Of a stretch of 64,000 nucleotides of DNA, positions 42,403 through 50,392 are shown one piece after another. This DNA is from Paenibacillus tritici (GTDB lineage: Bacteria; Bacillota; Bacilli; Paenibacillales; Paenibacillaceae). Both the position numbers and the translations under genes were made by a program. The notes under the pieces are model-generated. The model was not told the origin of the DNA, searched no databases, and saw only the letters and a list, made by a program, of their open reading frames with translations. Location of the stretch: assembly GCF_013204885.1 (NCBI RefSeq), contig NZ_JABMKX010000010.1, forward strand, positions 186,001 through 250,000. Direction: 5' to 3'. Numbering within the stretch: position 1 is the first letter of the stretch; each line of letters begins with the position of its first letter.

Positions 42403-44352
42403 ATGGATTTAGACAAATTTAAGGTTCACGGCGAACCCTTGATATACGGGGCCATGATCAGTATTGCACTGGCCACCATCGGGATTCTCGTAGGGCTTAC
42501 CTATTTCAAGAAATGGGGATACCTGTGGCGCGAGTGGCTGACAACGGTTGACCACAAAAAAATCGGGATCATGTATATCCTCGCAGCGCTGCTGATGCTG
42601 TTCCGCGGCGGCGTAGATGCAATGATGATGCGTCTGCAGACGGCTGCGCCGGAAATGAAATTCCTCGATGCGCAGCATTACAATGAGGTCTTCACCACCC
42701 ATGGCCTGATCATGATTCTATTCATGGCCATGCCGTTCATCATCGGTCTGATGAACGTGATTATCCCGCTGCAGATTGGTGCACGGGACGTTGCCTTCCC
42801 GCGGCTTAACGCCGTCAGCTTCTGGCTCTTCTTCATGGGTGCCATGCTGCTGAACATCTCCTTCGTCATCGGGGGATCGCCGGACGCCGGATGGTCAGCC
42901 TACTTCCCGCTGGCGAGTATTGAGTTCAGCCCGACCGTCGGTAACAACTACTACTCCCTGGCCTTGCAGATTTCCGGTATCGGTACTCTGATTACAGGGG
43001 TCAACTTCATCGTAACGATTCTGAAGATGCGCGCACCAGGCATGACGCTGATGAAAATGCCGATGTTCACCTGGTCCGTACTCATCACCAACGTTATTAT
43101 CGTCTTCGCCTTCCCGGTCCTTACCGTAGCGCTGGCGCTGATGATGTTCGACCGCCTTTTCGGCTCCCAGTTCTTCACGATGGCCAACGGCGGGATGGAT
43201 ATGCTCTGGGCCAACCTGTTCTGGGTCTGGGGACATCCGGAGGTATATATCGTTATCCTGCCGGCGTTCGGTATCTATAGCGAAATTATCGCCACCTTCT
43301 CCAAAAAGAACCTGTACGGCTATACCTCCATGGTATTCAGTATGGTGATCATCTCGCTCCTCTCCTTCCTTGTATGGGCGCATCACTTCTATACAATGGG
43401 TCAAGGGGCAATGGTCAACAGCTTCTTCTCGATTACCACGATGGCCATTGCCGTCCCTACAGGGGTCAAGATATTTAACTGGCTATTCACCCTGCGAAAG
43501 GGCAGGATTACCTTCACGACACCAATGCTATACACGCTTGCCTTCATCCCGATCTTTACGATCGGCGGCGTGACGGGTGTCATGCTGGCTATGGCCAGTG
43601 CCGATTACCAGTATCACAACACCATGTTCCTGGTGGCACATTTCCACTACGTGCTGATTCCGGGCGCCGTATTCGCCGTCATCGCCGGATTCCACTATTG
43701 GTTCCCGAAAGTGTTCGGCTTCCGCCTGAATGAACGTCTGGGTAAACATGCCTTCTGGTGGATCATTATTTCCTTCAACGTCACCTTCTTCCCGCTGTTC
43801 TTCCTGGGACTGATGGGAATGACGCGTCGTCTGTATACTTACTCGGAGGAATCAGGCTTTGGTCCGCTCAATATGCTGTCCTTCGTGGGGGCCGTCGGGC
43901 TGGCTATCGGCTTCCTGATACTGGTCTATAATATTTACTGGAGTACCCGCTACATGCCGAGAGATACGACCAACGATCCTTGGGATGGCCGGACGCTCGA
44001 ATGGGCTACACACAGTCCGATACCGCTCTACAACTTTGCGATTGTGCCTAAGGTTGAGACACGTGATGCCTTATGGTCTGCGAAGCATGACAATATCCCG
44101 TTGTATACGGATAACAAAATCACTAAAATTCATATGCCAAGCAATACCGGCAAGCCGTTCATATTGGGTGTAATCTTCTTCTTCCTGGGCTTCTTCCTGG
44201 TCTTCAGCATGTGGATTCCGGCCATTGTCGCAGGAATTGGAGTTATAGTGATGCTGGGCTTCATGTCCTTTGACAAGGATCAGGGCTACTATATTTCCGC
44301 AGAAGAGGTTAAGGCTACAGAAAAGAAATTGATGCGGGGTGAGACTGTATGA
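42403..44352 (+). CDS. qoxB: Quinol oxidase subunit I (haem-copper catalytic subunit)
   Basis: AAAGGAG precedes the ATG by 9 bp. The 649-residue product has at least 14 membrane helices and all haem-copper residues: the low-spin haem histidine in TTHGLIMILFMAMPF, the CuB/Tyr crosslink WVWGHPEVYIVILPAFG, the HH pair in VWAHHFYTMG, and the haem a3 histidine in MFLVAHFHYVLIPG. It reduces oxygen to water and pumps protons. It is overlapped by 4 bp by qoxC. Confidence 0.96.
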   Translation: MDLDKFKVHGEPLIYGAMISIALATIGILVGLTYFKKWGYLWREWLTTVDHKKIGIMYILAALLMLFRGGVDAMMMRLQTAAPEMKFLDAQHYNEVFTTHGLIMILFMAMPFIIGLMNVIIPLQIGARDVAFPRLNAVSFWLFFMGAMLLNISFVIGGSPDAGWSAYFPLASIEFSPTVGNNYYSLALQISGIGTLITGVNFIVTILKMRAPGMTLMKMPMFTWSVLITNVIIVFAFPVLTVALALMMFDRLFGSQFFTMANGGMDMLWANLFWVWGHPEVYIVILPAFGIYSEIIATFSKKNLYGYTSMVFSMVIISLLSFLVWAHHFYTMGQGAMVNSFFSITTMAIAVPTGVKIFNWLFTLRKGRITFTTPMLYTLAFIPIFTIGGVTGVMLAMASADYQYHNTMFLVAHFHYVLIPGAVFAVIAGFHYWFPKVFGFRLNERLGKHAFWWIIISFNVTFFPLFFLGLMGMTRRLYTYSEESGFGPLNMLSFVGAVGLAIGFLILVYNIYWSTRYMPRDTTNDPWDGRTLEWATHSPIPLYNFAIVPKVETRDALWSAKHDNIPLYTDNKITKIHMPSNTGKPFILGVIFFFLGFFLVFSMWIPAIVAGIGVIVMLGFMSFDKDQGYYISAEEVKATEKKLMRGETV

Positions 44353-44945
44353 AAATAGATGCGTCCAAGCCGCTCGAATATTCAACGGAAGAGAACAGTA
44401 ACAAGATCTTCGGCTTCTGGGTCTTTCTCGGAGCCGAGATCCCTCTCTTCGCAACGCTGTTCACTGTATATTTCGTAATGGTTAACCGGTTCGCCAGCGG
44501 ACCGAGCGGCAGCGAGCTGTTTGAAATCGGACCTGTGCTGATGGAAACCTTCCTGCTGCTCTCCAGTTCATTCACGATCGGCCTTGCTGTCCATGCCATG
44601 CGGCTTGGCTACAAGAAGGCGACCATGGTCTTCATGGCGATTACGCTGCTCATGGGCCTGGCCTTTGTCGGTATTGAAATCGACGAGTTCTTCACGTATG
44701 TACATGAGGGTGCAACCCTGCAAACCAGCGGTTTCCTCTCCAGTCTGTTCGTGTTACTCGGAACGCATGGTCTCCATGTCAGCTTTGGCTTCCTGTGGGG
44801 AGTGGGGATTATGATTCAGCTGTGGCGCCGCGGCATTACACCGGCCACCGCCAACAAAACGTTCATCTTCTCCTTGTTCTGGCATTTCTTAGACGTAGTA
44901 TGGATCTTTATCTTCAGCTTCGTCTACCTGAAAGGACTGATGTGA
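44349..44945 (+). CDS. qoxC: Quinol oxidase subunit III
   Basis: The 198-residue product starts in an ATGA overlap with qoxB. It has five membrane helices and the COX3 motifs FGFWVFLGAEIPLFATLF, EIDEFFTYVHEG and LLGTHGLHVSFGFLWG. It stabilises the oxidase core. Confidence 0.95.
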   Translation: MKIDASKPLEYSTEENSNKIFGFWVFLGAEIPLFATLFTVYFVMVNRFASGPSGSELFEIGPVLMETFLLLSSSFTIGLAVHAMRLGYKKATMVFMAITLLMGLAFVGIEIDEFFTYVHEGATLQTSGFLSSLFVLLGTHGLHVSFGFLWGVGIMIQLWRRGITPATANKTFIFSLFWHFLDVVWIFIFSFVYLKGLM

Positions 44946-44946
44946 C

Positions 44947-45240
44947 ATGATGAAGCAACTATTTCCAATTCGCCATGTGATGGGCTATCTGGCCTCTCTC
45001 GTCCTCTCTGCCGCTGCGCTGATCGTTATCTATGGAGATCTGTCCTCCAGTGCTAATATGGTCGTGCTGCTAGTCACAGCGCTGATACAGGCCTCATTGC
45101 AGCTGTTTGTGTTCATGCACATTGGAGAATCGGCCGATTCCAAAAAAGAGCTATACCTCAACATCGCCTACGCCATGTTCGTAGCTCTGGTCACCATCTT
45201 CGGCACCCTGTTCATCTTCGTATGGGGCTGGTATGCTTAA
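44947..45240 (+). CDS. qoxD: Quinol oxidase subunit IV
   Basis: The 97-residue product with three membrane helices (VMGYLASLVLSAAALIVIYG; LLVTALIQASLQLFVFMHIG; FVALVTIFGTLFIFVWGWY) is the small CyoD/QoxD-type subunit. It starts 1 bp after the qoxC stop. It ends the operon. Confidence 0.94.
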   Translation: MMKQLFPIRHVMGYLASLVLSAAALIVIYGDLSSSANMVVLLVTALIQASLQLFVFMHIGESADSKKELYLNIAYAMFVALVTIFGTLFIFVWGWYA

Positions 45241-45279
45241 CCTGAAGTAGAAGGATAAGTTATCAGGTGAAATTTTAAT

Positions 45280-45328
45280 AAAAGCGGTCCGTTTCCGGTA
45301 TGTTACCGGAGCGGGCCGCTTTTTTATT
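45280..45328. terminator. Bidirectional terminator between qoxD and the propeller lipoprotein gene
   Basis: AAAAGCGGTCCG and CGGGCCGCTTTTTT pair around an inner CCGGT/ACCGG stem. Six T follow on the plus strand, and TTTTATTAAAATTT follows on the minus strand, so it can end both converging transcripts. Confidence 0.85.
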
Positions 45329-45368
45329 TATATAGGCCGACCTTCAAGCATTAACTCAAGGCTCCGCT

Positions 45369-46496
45369 CTACTTCAACTGGACTATACTGCTGCTGTTTC
45401 CACCCTCGCTCCACTCGGTATACGAAAGTTGCTTGCCAGATGGGCTCCAGGAGGTTGTCATAGTCCCGCTGCTCTCTGCAATCTGGACAGACTTGTCAGA
45501 AGAAAGATCGTAGACATATAAAGTATTATTCGTTGTACCATTCTCTTCAAGGGCTACGCTATAGGCAATCAGCCGCTGATCCGGGGACCATGAAAGAGCG
45601 CCTAGCTCGGCACCTTCCACAAGAGTCCGCTGATTCTTACCGTCTGCATCACTAAGGAGCAGCGTTTGGGTATTTTCCTTATATTGCAGTATTAGCAGTT
45701 GTTCTTCATCCGGTGAAGGGATTACGCTGCCAGCAGGATCAACAGGCAAGGTGGCCTTCTCCTTAGTGTTCAGGTCCAGGGTTTGCAAGGCTTCATTCGC
45801 ATTGGAAGTGTAATACATCTTATCCTTGATTTGCTTCACAACAATCAGGCCTTCCCCGCTTAATCCCTCGACCGGAGCGATCTTCCCGGAGGTACTGGCT
45901 GTGTAGGCACCACCGCTGTAAGCCGGACCCACTACCGTATCCTTATCGGCCCATGACGCCCCCATCGCTCCGGCAATGGTATCGCCCGTGATGCTGAAGG
46001 TCTTCTTCGACCCTAGGTCCATCACGTGATAGACCGGATCACCTAACGAGAATTCGCTATACAGCAGGTACAAGTTATCCGAGGACAGCCTGGCATCGCC
46101 CAGCATTGTATTTTTCTTTTCTTTGATCAGCTCGTATTCCCCGGTATCCAGGTGGTAGAAATACAGGCTGTGGGGATAAGCCCCCGACAGCTCCTCCAGA
46201 CTCATGGGGCCCAGCTTGTCGTTCTCCTTGGACACTACAACCGTGGTGTCGTCCTTCCAGTCGTTAATGGCTATATCCTTATACTCTTTGATGTCCCCTA
46301 CTGCTATACCAGCAGCTTCAGAAGGTGCCGGGGTTGCCTCAGGCGCTGCCGTCGGCTGGGCAGATGCTTCAACCGGTGCCGGACTACTCTCCGGCTTCGG
46401 GCTTACCGCCGCATTGCCGCCCTGCTCGCTGCTACAGGCAACCAGCGTCATCAGCAGGGCAGGAACTAAGGCCAGCTTCAATGGGTGATTGTTCAT
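45369..46496 (-). CDS. TolB-like beta-propeller lipoprotein
   Basis: The 375-residue product has a lipoprotein signal (LKLALVPALLMTLVACSS), a Pro/Ala/Glu-rich linker to about residue 65, and then repeated propeller blades (DARLSSDNLYLLYSEFSLGDPVYHVMDLGSKKTFS; SPDEEQLLILQYKENTQTLLLSDADGKNQRTL; SWSPDQRLIAYSVALEENGTTNNTLYVYDLSSDKSVQI; SWSPSGKQLSYTEWSEGG). The SPD/SPSGKxLxY motifs are of the WD40-like PD40 type. It is probably an extracellular binding or regulatory lipoprotein. No partner is evident. Confidence 0.82.
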   Translation of the reverse strand: MNNHPLKLALVPALLMTLVACSSEQGGNAAVSPKPESSPAPVEASAQPTAAPEATPAPSEAAGIAVGDIKEYKDIAINDWKDDTTVVVSKENDKLGPMSLEELSGAYPHSLYFYHLDTGEYELIKEKKNTMLGDARLSSDNLYLLYSEFSLGDPVYHVMDLGSKKTFSITGDTIAGAMGASWADKDTVVGPAYSGGAYTASTSGKIAPVEGLSGEGLIVVKQIKDKMYYTSNANEALQTLDLNTKEKATLPVDPAGSVIPSPDEEQLLILQYKENTQTLLLSDADGKNQRTLVEGAELGALSWSPDQRLIAYSVALEENGTTNNTLYVYDLSSDKSVQIAESSGTMTTSWSPSGKQLSYTEWSEGGNSSSIVQLK

Positions 46497-46559
46497 ATAG
46501 GAACCGCCTCCTTAAAGTGATATTAGGGTAAGAATGGGTGTGTGAGAACTGAGGAATGT

Positions 46560-46860
46560 ATGATGTATGTGCTGGTGGACTGGGGTAGGTGCTGGGCTGG
46601 TGTGGGATTGGACCGATGCTGGATGTGCGCTGGGCTGGTGCTCAATTGGTGCTGGACTGGTGCTGGATTGGACCCATGCTGGATGTGCGCTGGGCTGGTG
46701 TGGGATTGATGCTGGGCTAGTGCTCGATTGGTGCTGGACTCATGCTGGATGTGCGCCGGGCTAGTGCAGGATTGGTGCTGGACCCATGCTGGATGTACGC
46801 TGGGCTGGTGCTGGATTGGCGCTGGACACATGCTGGATGTGCGCCTGGCTAGTGCTGGCG
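46560..46860. repeat. 22-bp-based direct repeats (CATGCTGGATGTGCGCTGGGCT type)
   Basis: The segment (C/G)ATGCTGGATGTGCGC recurs at about 46615, 46675, 46741, 46785 and 46829, spaced 60, 66, 44 and 44 bp. GGTGCTGGATTGG-type units fill the gaps. Strand asymmetry is strong: the plus strand is G/T-rich with few C. Confidence 0.75.
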
Positions 46861-46934
46861 CCTTGCTTACTAATACCCGGTTTTTGCCCCCGGGCAACAT
46901 TAATGACGCAAACTAACTGCTATTTGTTGCACAC

Positions 46935-47545
46935 GCTGCAGCCTACTTTTGGCGGGATCAGAGGGATTTATACACCTGATTCCGCCATGCGGCCTACTTT
47001 TGCGGGGATCAGAGGGATTTATACATCTGATTTTGCTAGACGGCCTACTTTTGCGAGGATCAGAGGGATTTATACACTTGATTCCACCATGCGGCCGACT
47101 TTTGGCGGGACCAGAGGGATTTATACACCTGATTCCGCTATGCGGCATACTTTTGGCGGGATCAGAGGGATATATACATCTGATTCCGCCATGCGGCCCA
47201 CTTTTGGCGGGATCAGAGGGATTTATACACTTGATTCTGCTATGCGGCCGACTTTTACGAGGATCAGATGGATTTATACATCTGATTCCGCCATATGGCC
47301 TACTTTTGCGAGGATCAGAGGGTTTTATACATCTGATTTTGCTAGACGGCCTACTTTTGGCGGGATCAGAGGGATTTTTGCTCTTCATTCGCTCCCATGG
47401 GCCGTATCCAGCGGAATCAAGTGCATTTATGCTCCTCATTTGCCTCCTCCAGGGAGTATCTGGCAGAATCAGGTGCACTTATGCTCCTCATTCGCTGCTG
47501 TGGACCGTATCCGGGAAAATCAAGAGCACTAATGCACCTCCTACC
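46935..47545. repeat. Intergenic 51-bp-period tandem repeats, array 2 (about 12 units)
   Basis: GAGGGATTTATAC-type segments begin at 46961 and recur every 51 bp exactly, to 47369 (nine units). The phase then continues without a break through three units of another subtype (GTGCA(C/T)TTATGCTCCTC near 47420, 47471 and 47522) that resembles array 1. Between them lie variable GCGGCCTACTTTTGGCGGGATCA and TGATTCCGCCAT segments. Confidence 0.88.
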
Positions 47546-47763
47546 ACCTTCCCTTAGGTATACACACTGGGAGGAGTCAGAGTATGGTGTTCATTTGACC
47601 TCGCGCACAGCCCAAATGGGAACGGCTACACAGTCCTTACGAGGACTGGACCTTTCTCAGTGGGGCATGGAGGATATAGAGGGACATAGAATAAGAGAGT
47701 TAGAGTGAACAGGATGAGGGTCAGAGTGAATCTTATAAATCCTTAGATTAAATACATATTAAA

Positions 47764-47822
47764 AAGCCCGGCCCAGCCGAAGAAACCCCAGATTCTACTG
47801 AGTTCTCCGGCCGCACCGGGCC
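47764..47822 (-). terminator. Intrinsic terminator of the chemotaxis receptor gene
   Basis: On the minus strand AAGGCCCGG and CCGGGCTT form the outer stem, with CGGCC/GGC(T)G pairing inside, and the hairpin ends in TTTTTAATA. It lies just after the stop at 47845. Confidence 0.8.
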
Positions 47823-47844
47823 TTGTTGATGTCTATTCTAGTGG

Positions 47845-49554
47845 TTAGAGCCGGAACCGGGCCAGATGCTTCTGCAGATCCTCGGCCAAGGTAGCCAGAT
47901 ACTGGGCAGACGAGGACATCTCACCCATCGCGGTTAGCTGCTCCCTGCTCGCTTCGCTGGTCCCCTGGACATCCTGCGCTCCCTTACGCGAGATTTCATT
48001 CACTCCAGCCATGGACTTGGCTACGCTCTCCGATTCCTGCGCGACATGTCCGATCACCTCCGTGATCTGTTCTGTCTGTTCACTGGCAGCCTGTATGGAG
48101 GACTGGATCGCAGCAAAGGCCGCAGACACCACTTCGCTCTGTGCCACCCCATGGGAGACGATCCCAGAGCCAATCTCCATGGATTCAACGGCACTCGCGG
48201 TCTGCTCCCGGATATGGTTAATAATCTCCGTAATCTGCAGCGAGCTTCTTCCAGTAGCCTCCGCCAGCTTGCGGATCTCACCGGCAACTACAGCGAAGCC
48301 AAGGCCATGCTCTCCCGCCCTGGCCGCTTCGATGGAAGCGTTCAGAGACAACAGATTCGTCTGTGTTGCAATCTCATTGATGGTCGTTATGATCGTGTTG
48401 ATCTCTTCCGACAGGCTGCCCAGACTGCCGACAATACGCTGGCTCGCCGAGACGCTGGAATCAATCTCCCGCATCTGGACAAGAATCTGCTCCACCGCTT
48501 CCACCCCGCGGTCCGTGGAGGCGGCGGCCTGTCCCATCAGATTAGTCATTTCATTCCCGCTATGCAGGGCTTCAGCAATATCGTAGGTCATCGTCCGCAC
48601 AGACTGGGTCGTAATGGCAATGCTATCCGCCTGCACATCGAATCCGGCAGCAATCCCGCTTGAGGTTTCGGCGATCAGCAGTGAGGCGTGTGCCGTCTGA
48701 TCGGCACTGGCGCTCATCTGCTGTGAGGATGCCGACAGGATCTCGGCACTCTCGGAGACTCCGCGCATCATATTTTTGAGGCCTTCCAGCATTGTATTGA
48801 AGGACGTATTAATCTGGCCAATCTCATCCTTGGACTGGTACGAGGCCGACGCTGTCAGATCCCCTGCCTCCGCCCGCTTCATTAGCCCCTGCAGCTCCTT
48901 AAGCGGTCTCGTAATCAGCCGCGTAATAATAATGCTGAGGACAATACTGAGCAGCAAGGCCATCGTAATCAGAACGCCGCTCAAAGTAACGGAGCTCTTG
49001 GCACTCTCCACAGTCTCCGTATTATGGGCAGACGCATCCTGGATGAACAGGGCCGCTGTCTCTTCAAGCAGCCGGACCATTTTGCCGCGCAGTTCATTGA
49101 AGGCCTGGCCTGTAAAAACCTGATAACCCTCATCATTAAGGTCATTGTCGGCCAGATGTATAATATTATCACGCTGTGAACGGTAATCCGGCAGGAGCAG
49201 GCTATACTCGTTCACATAAGCTGCAATCTTGTCGTTGTTGAAGTCGATCATCTTCAGTTGGGCCAAAAGCTCATTGTTGGTCTTGATATTCGCCTCAATA
49301 GCTGTCTTAAGCTCCCGGCTCTTCGCAGAATCCGTTGTAATCAGATCCTCCAGCAAAAAAGCTTCGATCGCCCGGTTATTCCCCCGGATCTCGGTAATGA
49401 AGTAAATAGGCTGCAGATTCTGCTGGTAAGTCTCCTTGGACCTCTCTGCCATCCTGGTTGTAGTAAGGATACCTGTTGTCCCGATTCCAATAAGCAGGAT
49501 TATAATCACTGCTATCAGCACTATCATTTTATGCTTAATCTTCAGATGTCTCAT
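47845..49554 (-). CDS. Methyl-accepting chemotaxis protein
   Basis: The 569-residue product has an N-terminal membrane helix (MIVLIAVIIILLIGIGTTGIL), an extracellular four-helix-bundle sensor (about 35-185, 4HB_MCP type), a second helix (SGVLITMALLLSIVLSIIITRL) and a HAMP domain (TRPLKELQGLMKRAEAGDLTASASYQSKDEIG). The cytoplasmic signalling domain has the highly conserved hairpin tip EIATQTNLLSLNASIEAARAGEHGLGFAVVAGEIRKLAEATGRSS, which contacts CheA and CheW. It probably senses small ligands or envelope state. It is monocistronic. Confidence 0.95.
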   Translation of the reverse strand: MRHLKIKHKMIVLIAVIIILLIGIGTTGILTTTRMAERSKETYQQNLQPIYFITEIRGNNRAIEAFLLEDLITTDSAKSRELKTAIEANIKTNNELLAQLKMIDFNNDKIAAYVNEYSLLLPDYRSQRDNIIHLADNDLNDEGYQVFTGQAFNELRGKMVRLLEETAALFIQDASAHNTETVESAKSSVTLSGVLITMALLLSIVLSIIITRLITRPLKELQGLMKRAEAGDLTASASYQSKDEIGQINTSFNTMLEGLKNMMRGVSESAEILSASSQQMSASADQTAHASLLIAETSSGIAAGFDVQADSIAITTQSVRTMTYDIAEALHSGNEMTNLMGQAAASTDRGVEAVEQILVQMREIDSSVSASQRIVGSLGSLSEEINTIITTINEIATQTNLLSLNASIEAARAGEHGLGFAVVAGEIRKLAEATGRSSLQITEIINHIREQTASAVESMEIGSGIVSHGVAQSEVVSAAFAAIQSSIQAASEQTEQITEVIGHVAQESESVAKSMAGVNEISRKGAQDVQGTSEASREQLTAMGEMSSSAQYLATLAEDLQKHLARFRL

Positions 49555-49705
49555 TCCCGTAATCCCGCCTTCTCGATATCTTGCTGTAACATTATTTATC
49601 GGAGAATTACGTCGAATTGTTGATGGTCCGCTAAAAATAATGTCGAAAAAAGAAGAATTTTATCTTTTTTTATTCAGCCACACAGTTTAGCAACAATCGC
49701 CCTCG

Positions 49706-50392
49706 TCACTCTTGAAGCAGTCCGTACTTCTTGCGGAATCTCTGCAGGACCTTGGTCCATCCTCCGGCAAGCACGGCCAGGAAGAACACATTCGACAAGG
49801 CATGAGCCAGATCGAAATAAAAGCTTGCGGCAAACGTAGCGGCAACCAGCCGCCAATTGAAGGCATCCGGCAGACTGATAATGACCCAGATATTCATAAT
49901 CCAGCCGAACAGGAAGCCCCAGAGGAAGCCGAAGACCAAAAGTCCGGCCCGTTTGCTCAGCAACCAGCTTGTCCGCAGCCATCCGGCTGTAAGTCCGATC
50001 ATGCCCCAGGCAAACATCTGCCACGGCGTCCAGGGACCCTGCCCGAAGTATATATTGGAGACCAGCGCGGCCACTGCCCCAATGACGAATCCCGCCTCTG
50101 CCCCGAAGACATAAGCCGAGAGAATGACAACGGCCGACACAGGCTTCACACTAGGCAACGCGGCAAAAGGAATCCGGCTGACCGCGGCAATCGCCGATAA
50201 CACAGCCAGCAGCACCAGTTCACGGGACTGGAGAGGGCGGCGCTCCAGACGGATAAATAACGGCAGCAGCGCTGCCAGAAGCAATACTACACTAAGCAGC
50301 ATATAATGCCGGTCCGTGAACGCGGCGGCAAGTGCAAGTACAGCCACAAATAAGCCGAGAGCCGTCAGGAGCGGTAAGCGGAAGCGGGCCAT
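49706..50392 (-). CDS. ECF transporter S component, predicted cobalamin-specific
   Basis: The 228-residue product has six to seven membrane helices and the ECF S-component pattern: SAIAAVSRIPFAALPSVKPVSAVVILSAYVFGAEAGFVIGAVAALVSNIYFGQGPWTPWQMFAWGMIGLTAG. The substrate-specific protein sits in the membrane and topples to deliver vitamin through EcfT. Family resemblance to CbrT-like S components plus the B12 riboswitch at the head of the locus point to cobalamin or a cobinamide precursor. It starts inside the last 28 bp of the ATPase gene, so it is translationally coupled and last in the operon. Confidence 0.85.
   Translation of the reverse strand: MARFRLPLLTALGLFVAVLALAAAFTDRHYMLLSVVLLLAALLPLFIRLERRPLQSRELVLLAVLSAIAAVSRIPFAALPSVKPVSAVVILSAYVFGAEAGFVIGAVAALVSNIYFGQGPWTPWQMFAWGMIGLTAGWLRTSWLLSKRAGLLVFGFLWGFLFGWIMNIWVIISLPDAFNWRLVAATFAASFYFDLAHALSNVFFLAVLAGGWTKVLQRFRKKYGLLQE

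Larger units (their letters stand above)
46497..47844. other. Gene-free 1.35-kb intergenic region filled with repeats
   Basis: The stretch contains a 22-bp-based repeat block (46560-46860), array 2 of the 51-bp repeats (46935-47545) and the terminator of the downstream chemotaxis gene. ORFs of up to 248 codons on the plus strand and 192 on the minus strand exist only because 51 is a multiple of 3; neither has a ribosome binding site. Confidence 0.75.

Noticed and set aside
46786..47532. A 248-codon plus-strand ORF and a 192-codon minus-strand ORF with 17-residue repeats, looking like a repeat protein
   Set aside because: Both strands are open only because the DNA period (51 bp) is a multiple of three. 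There is no ribosome binding site or signal peptide, and the composition follows the repeat. I treat it as a noncoding repeat array.
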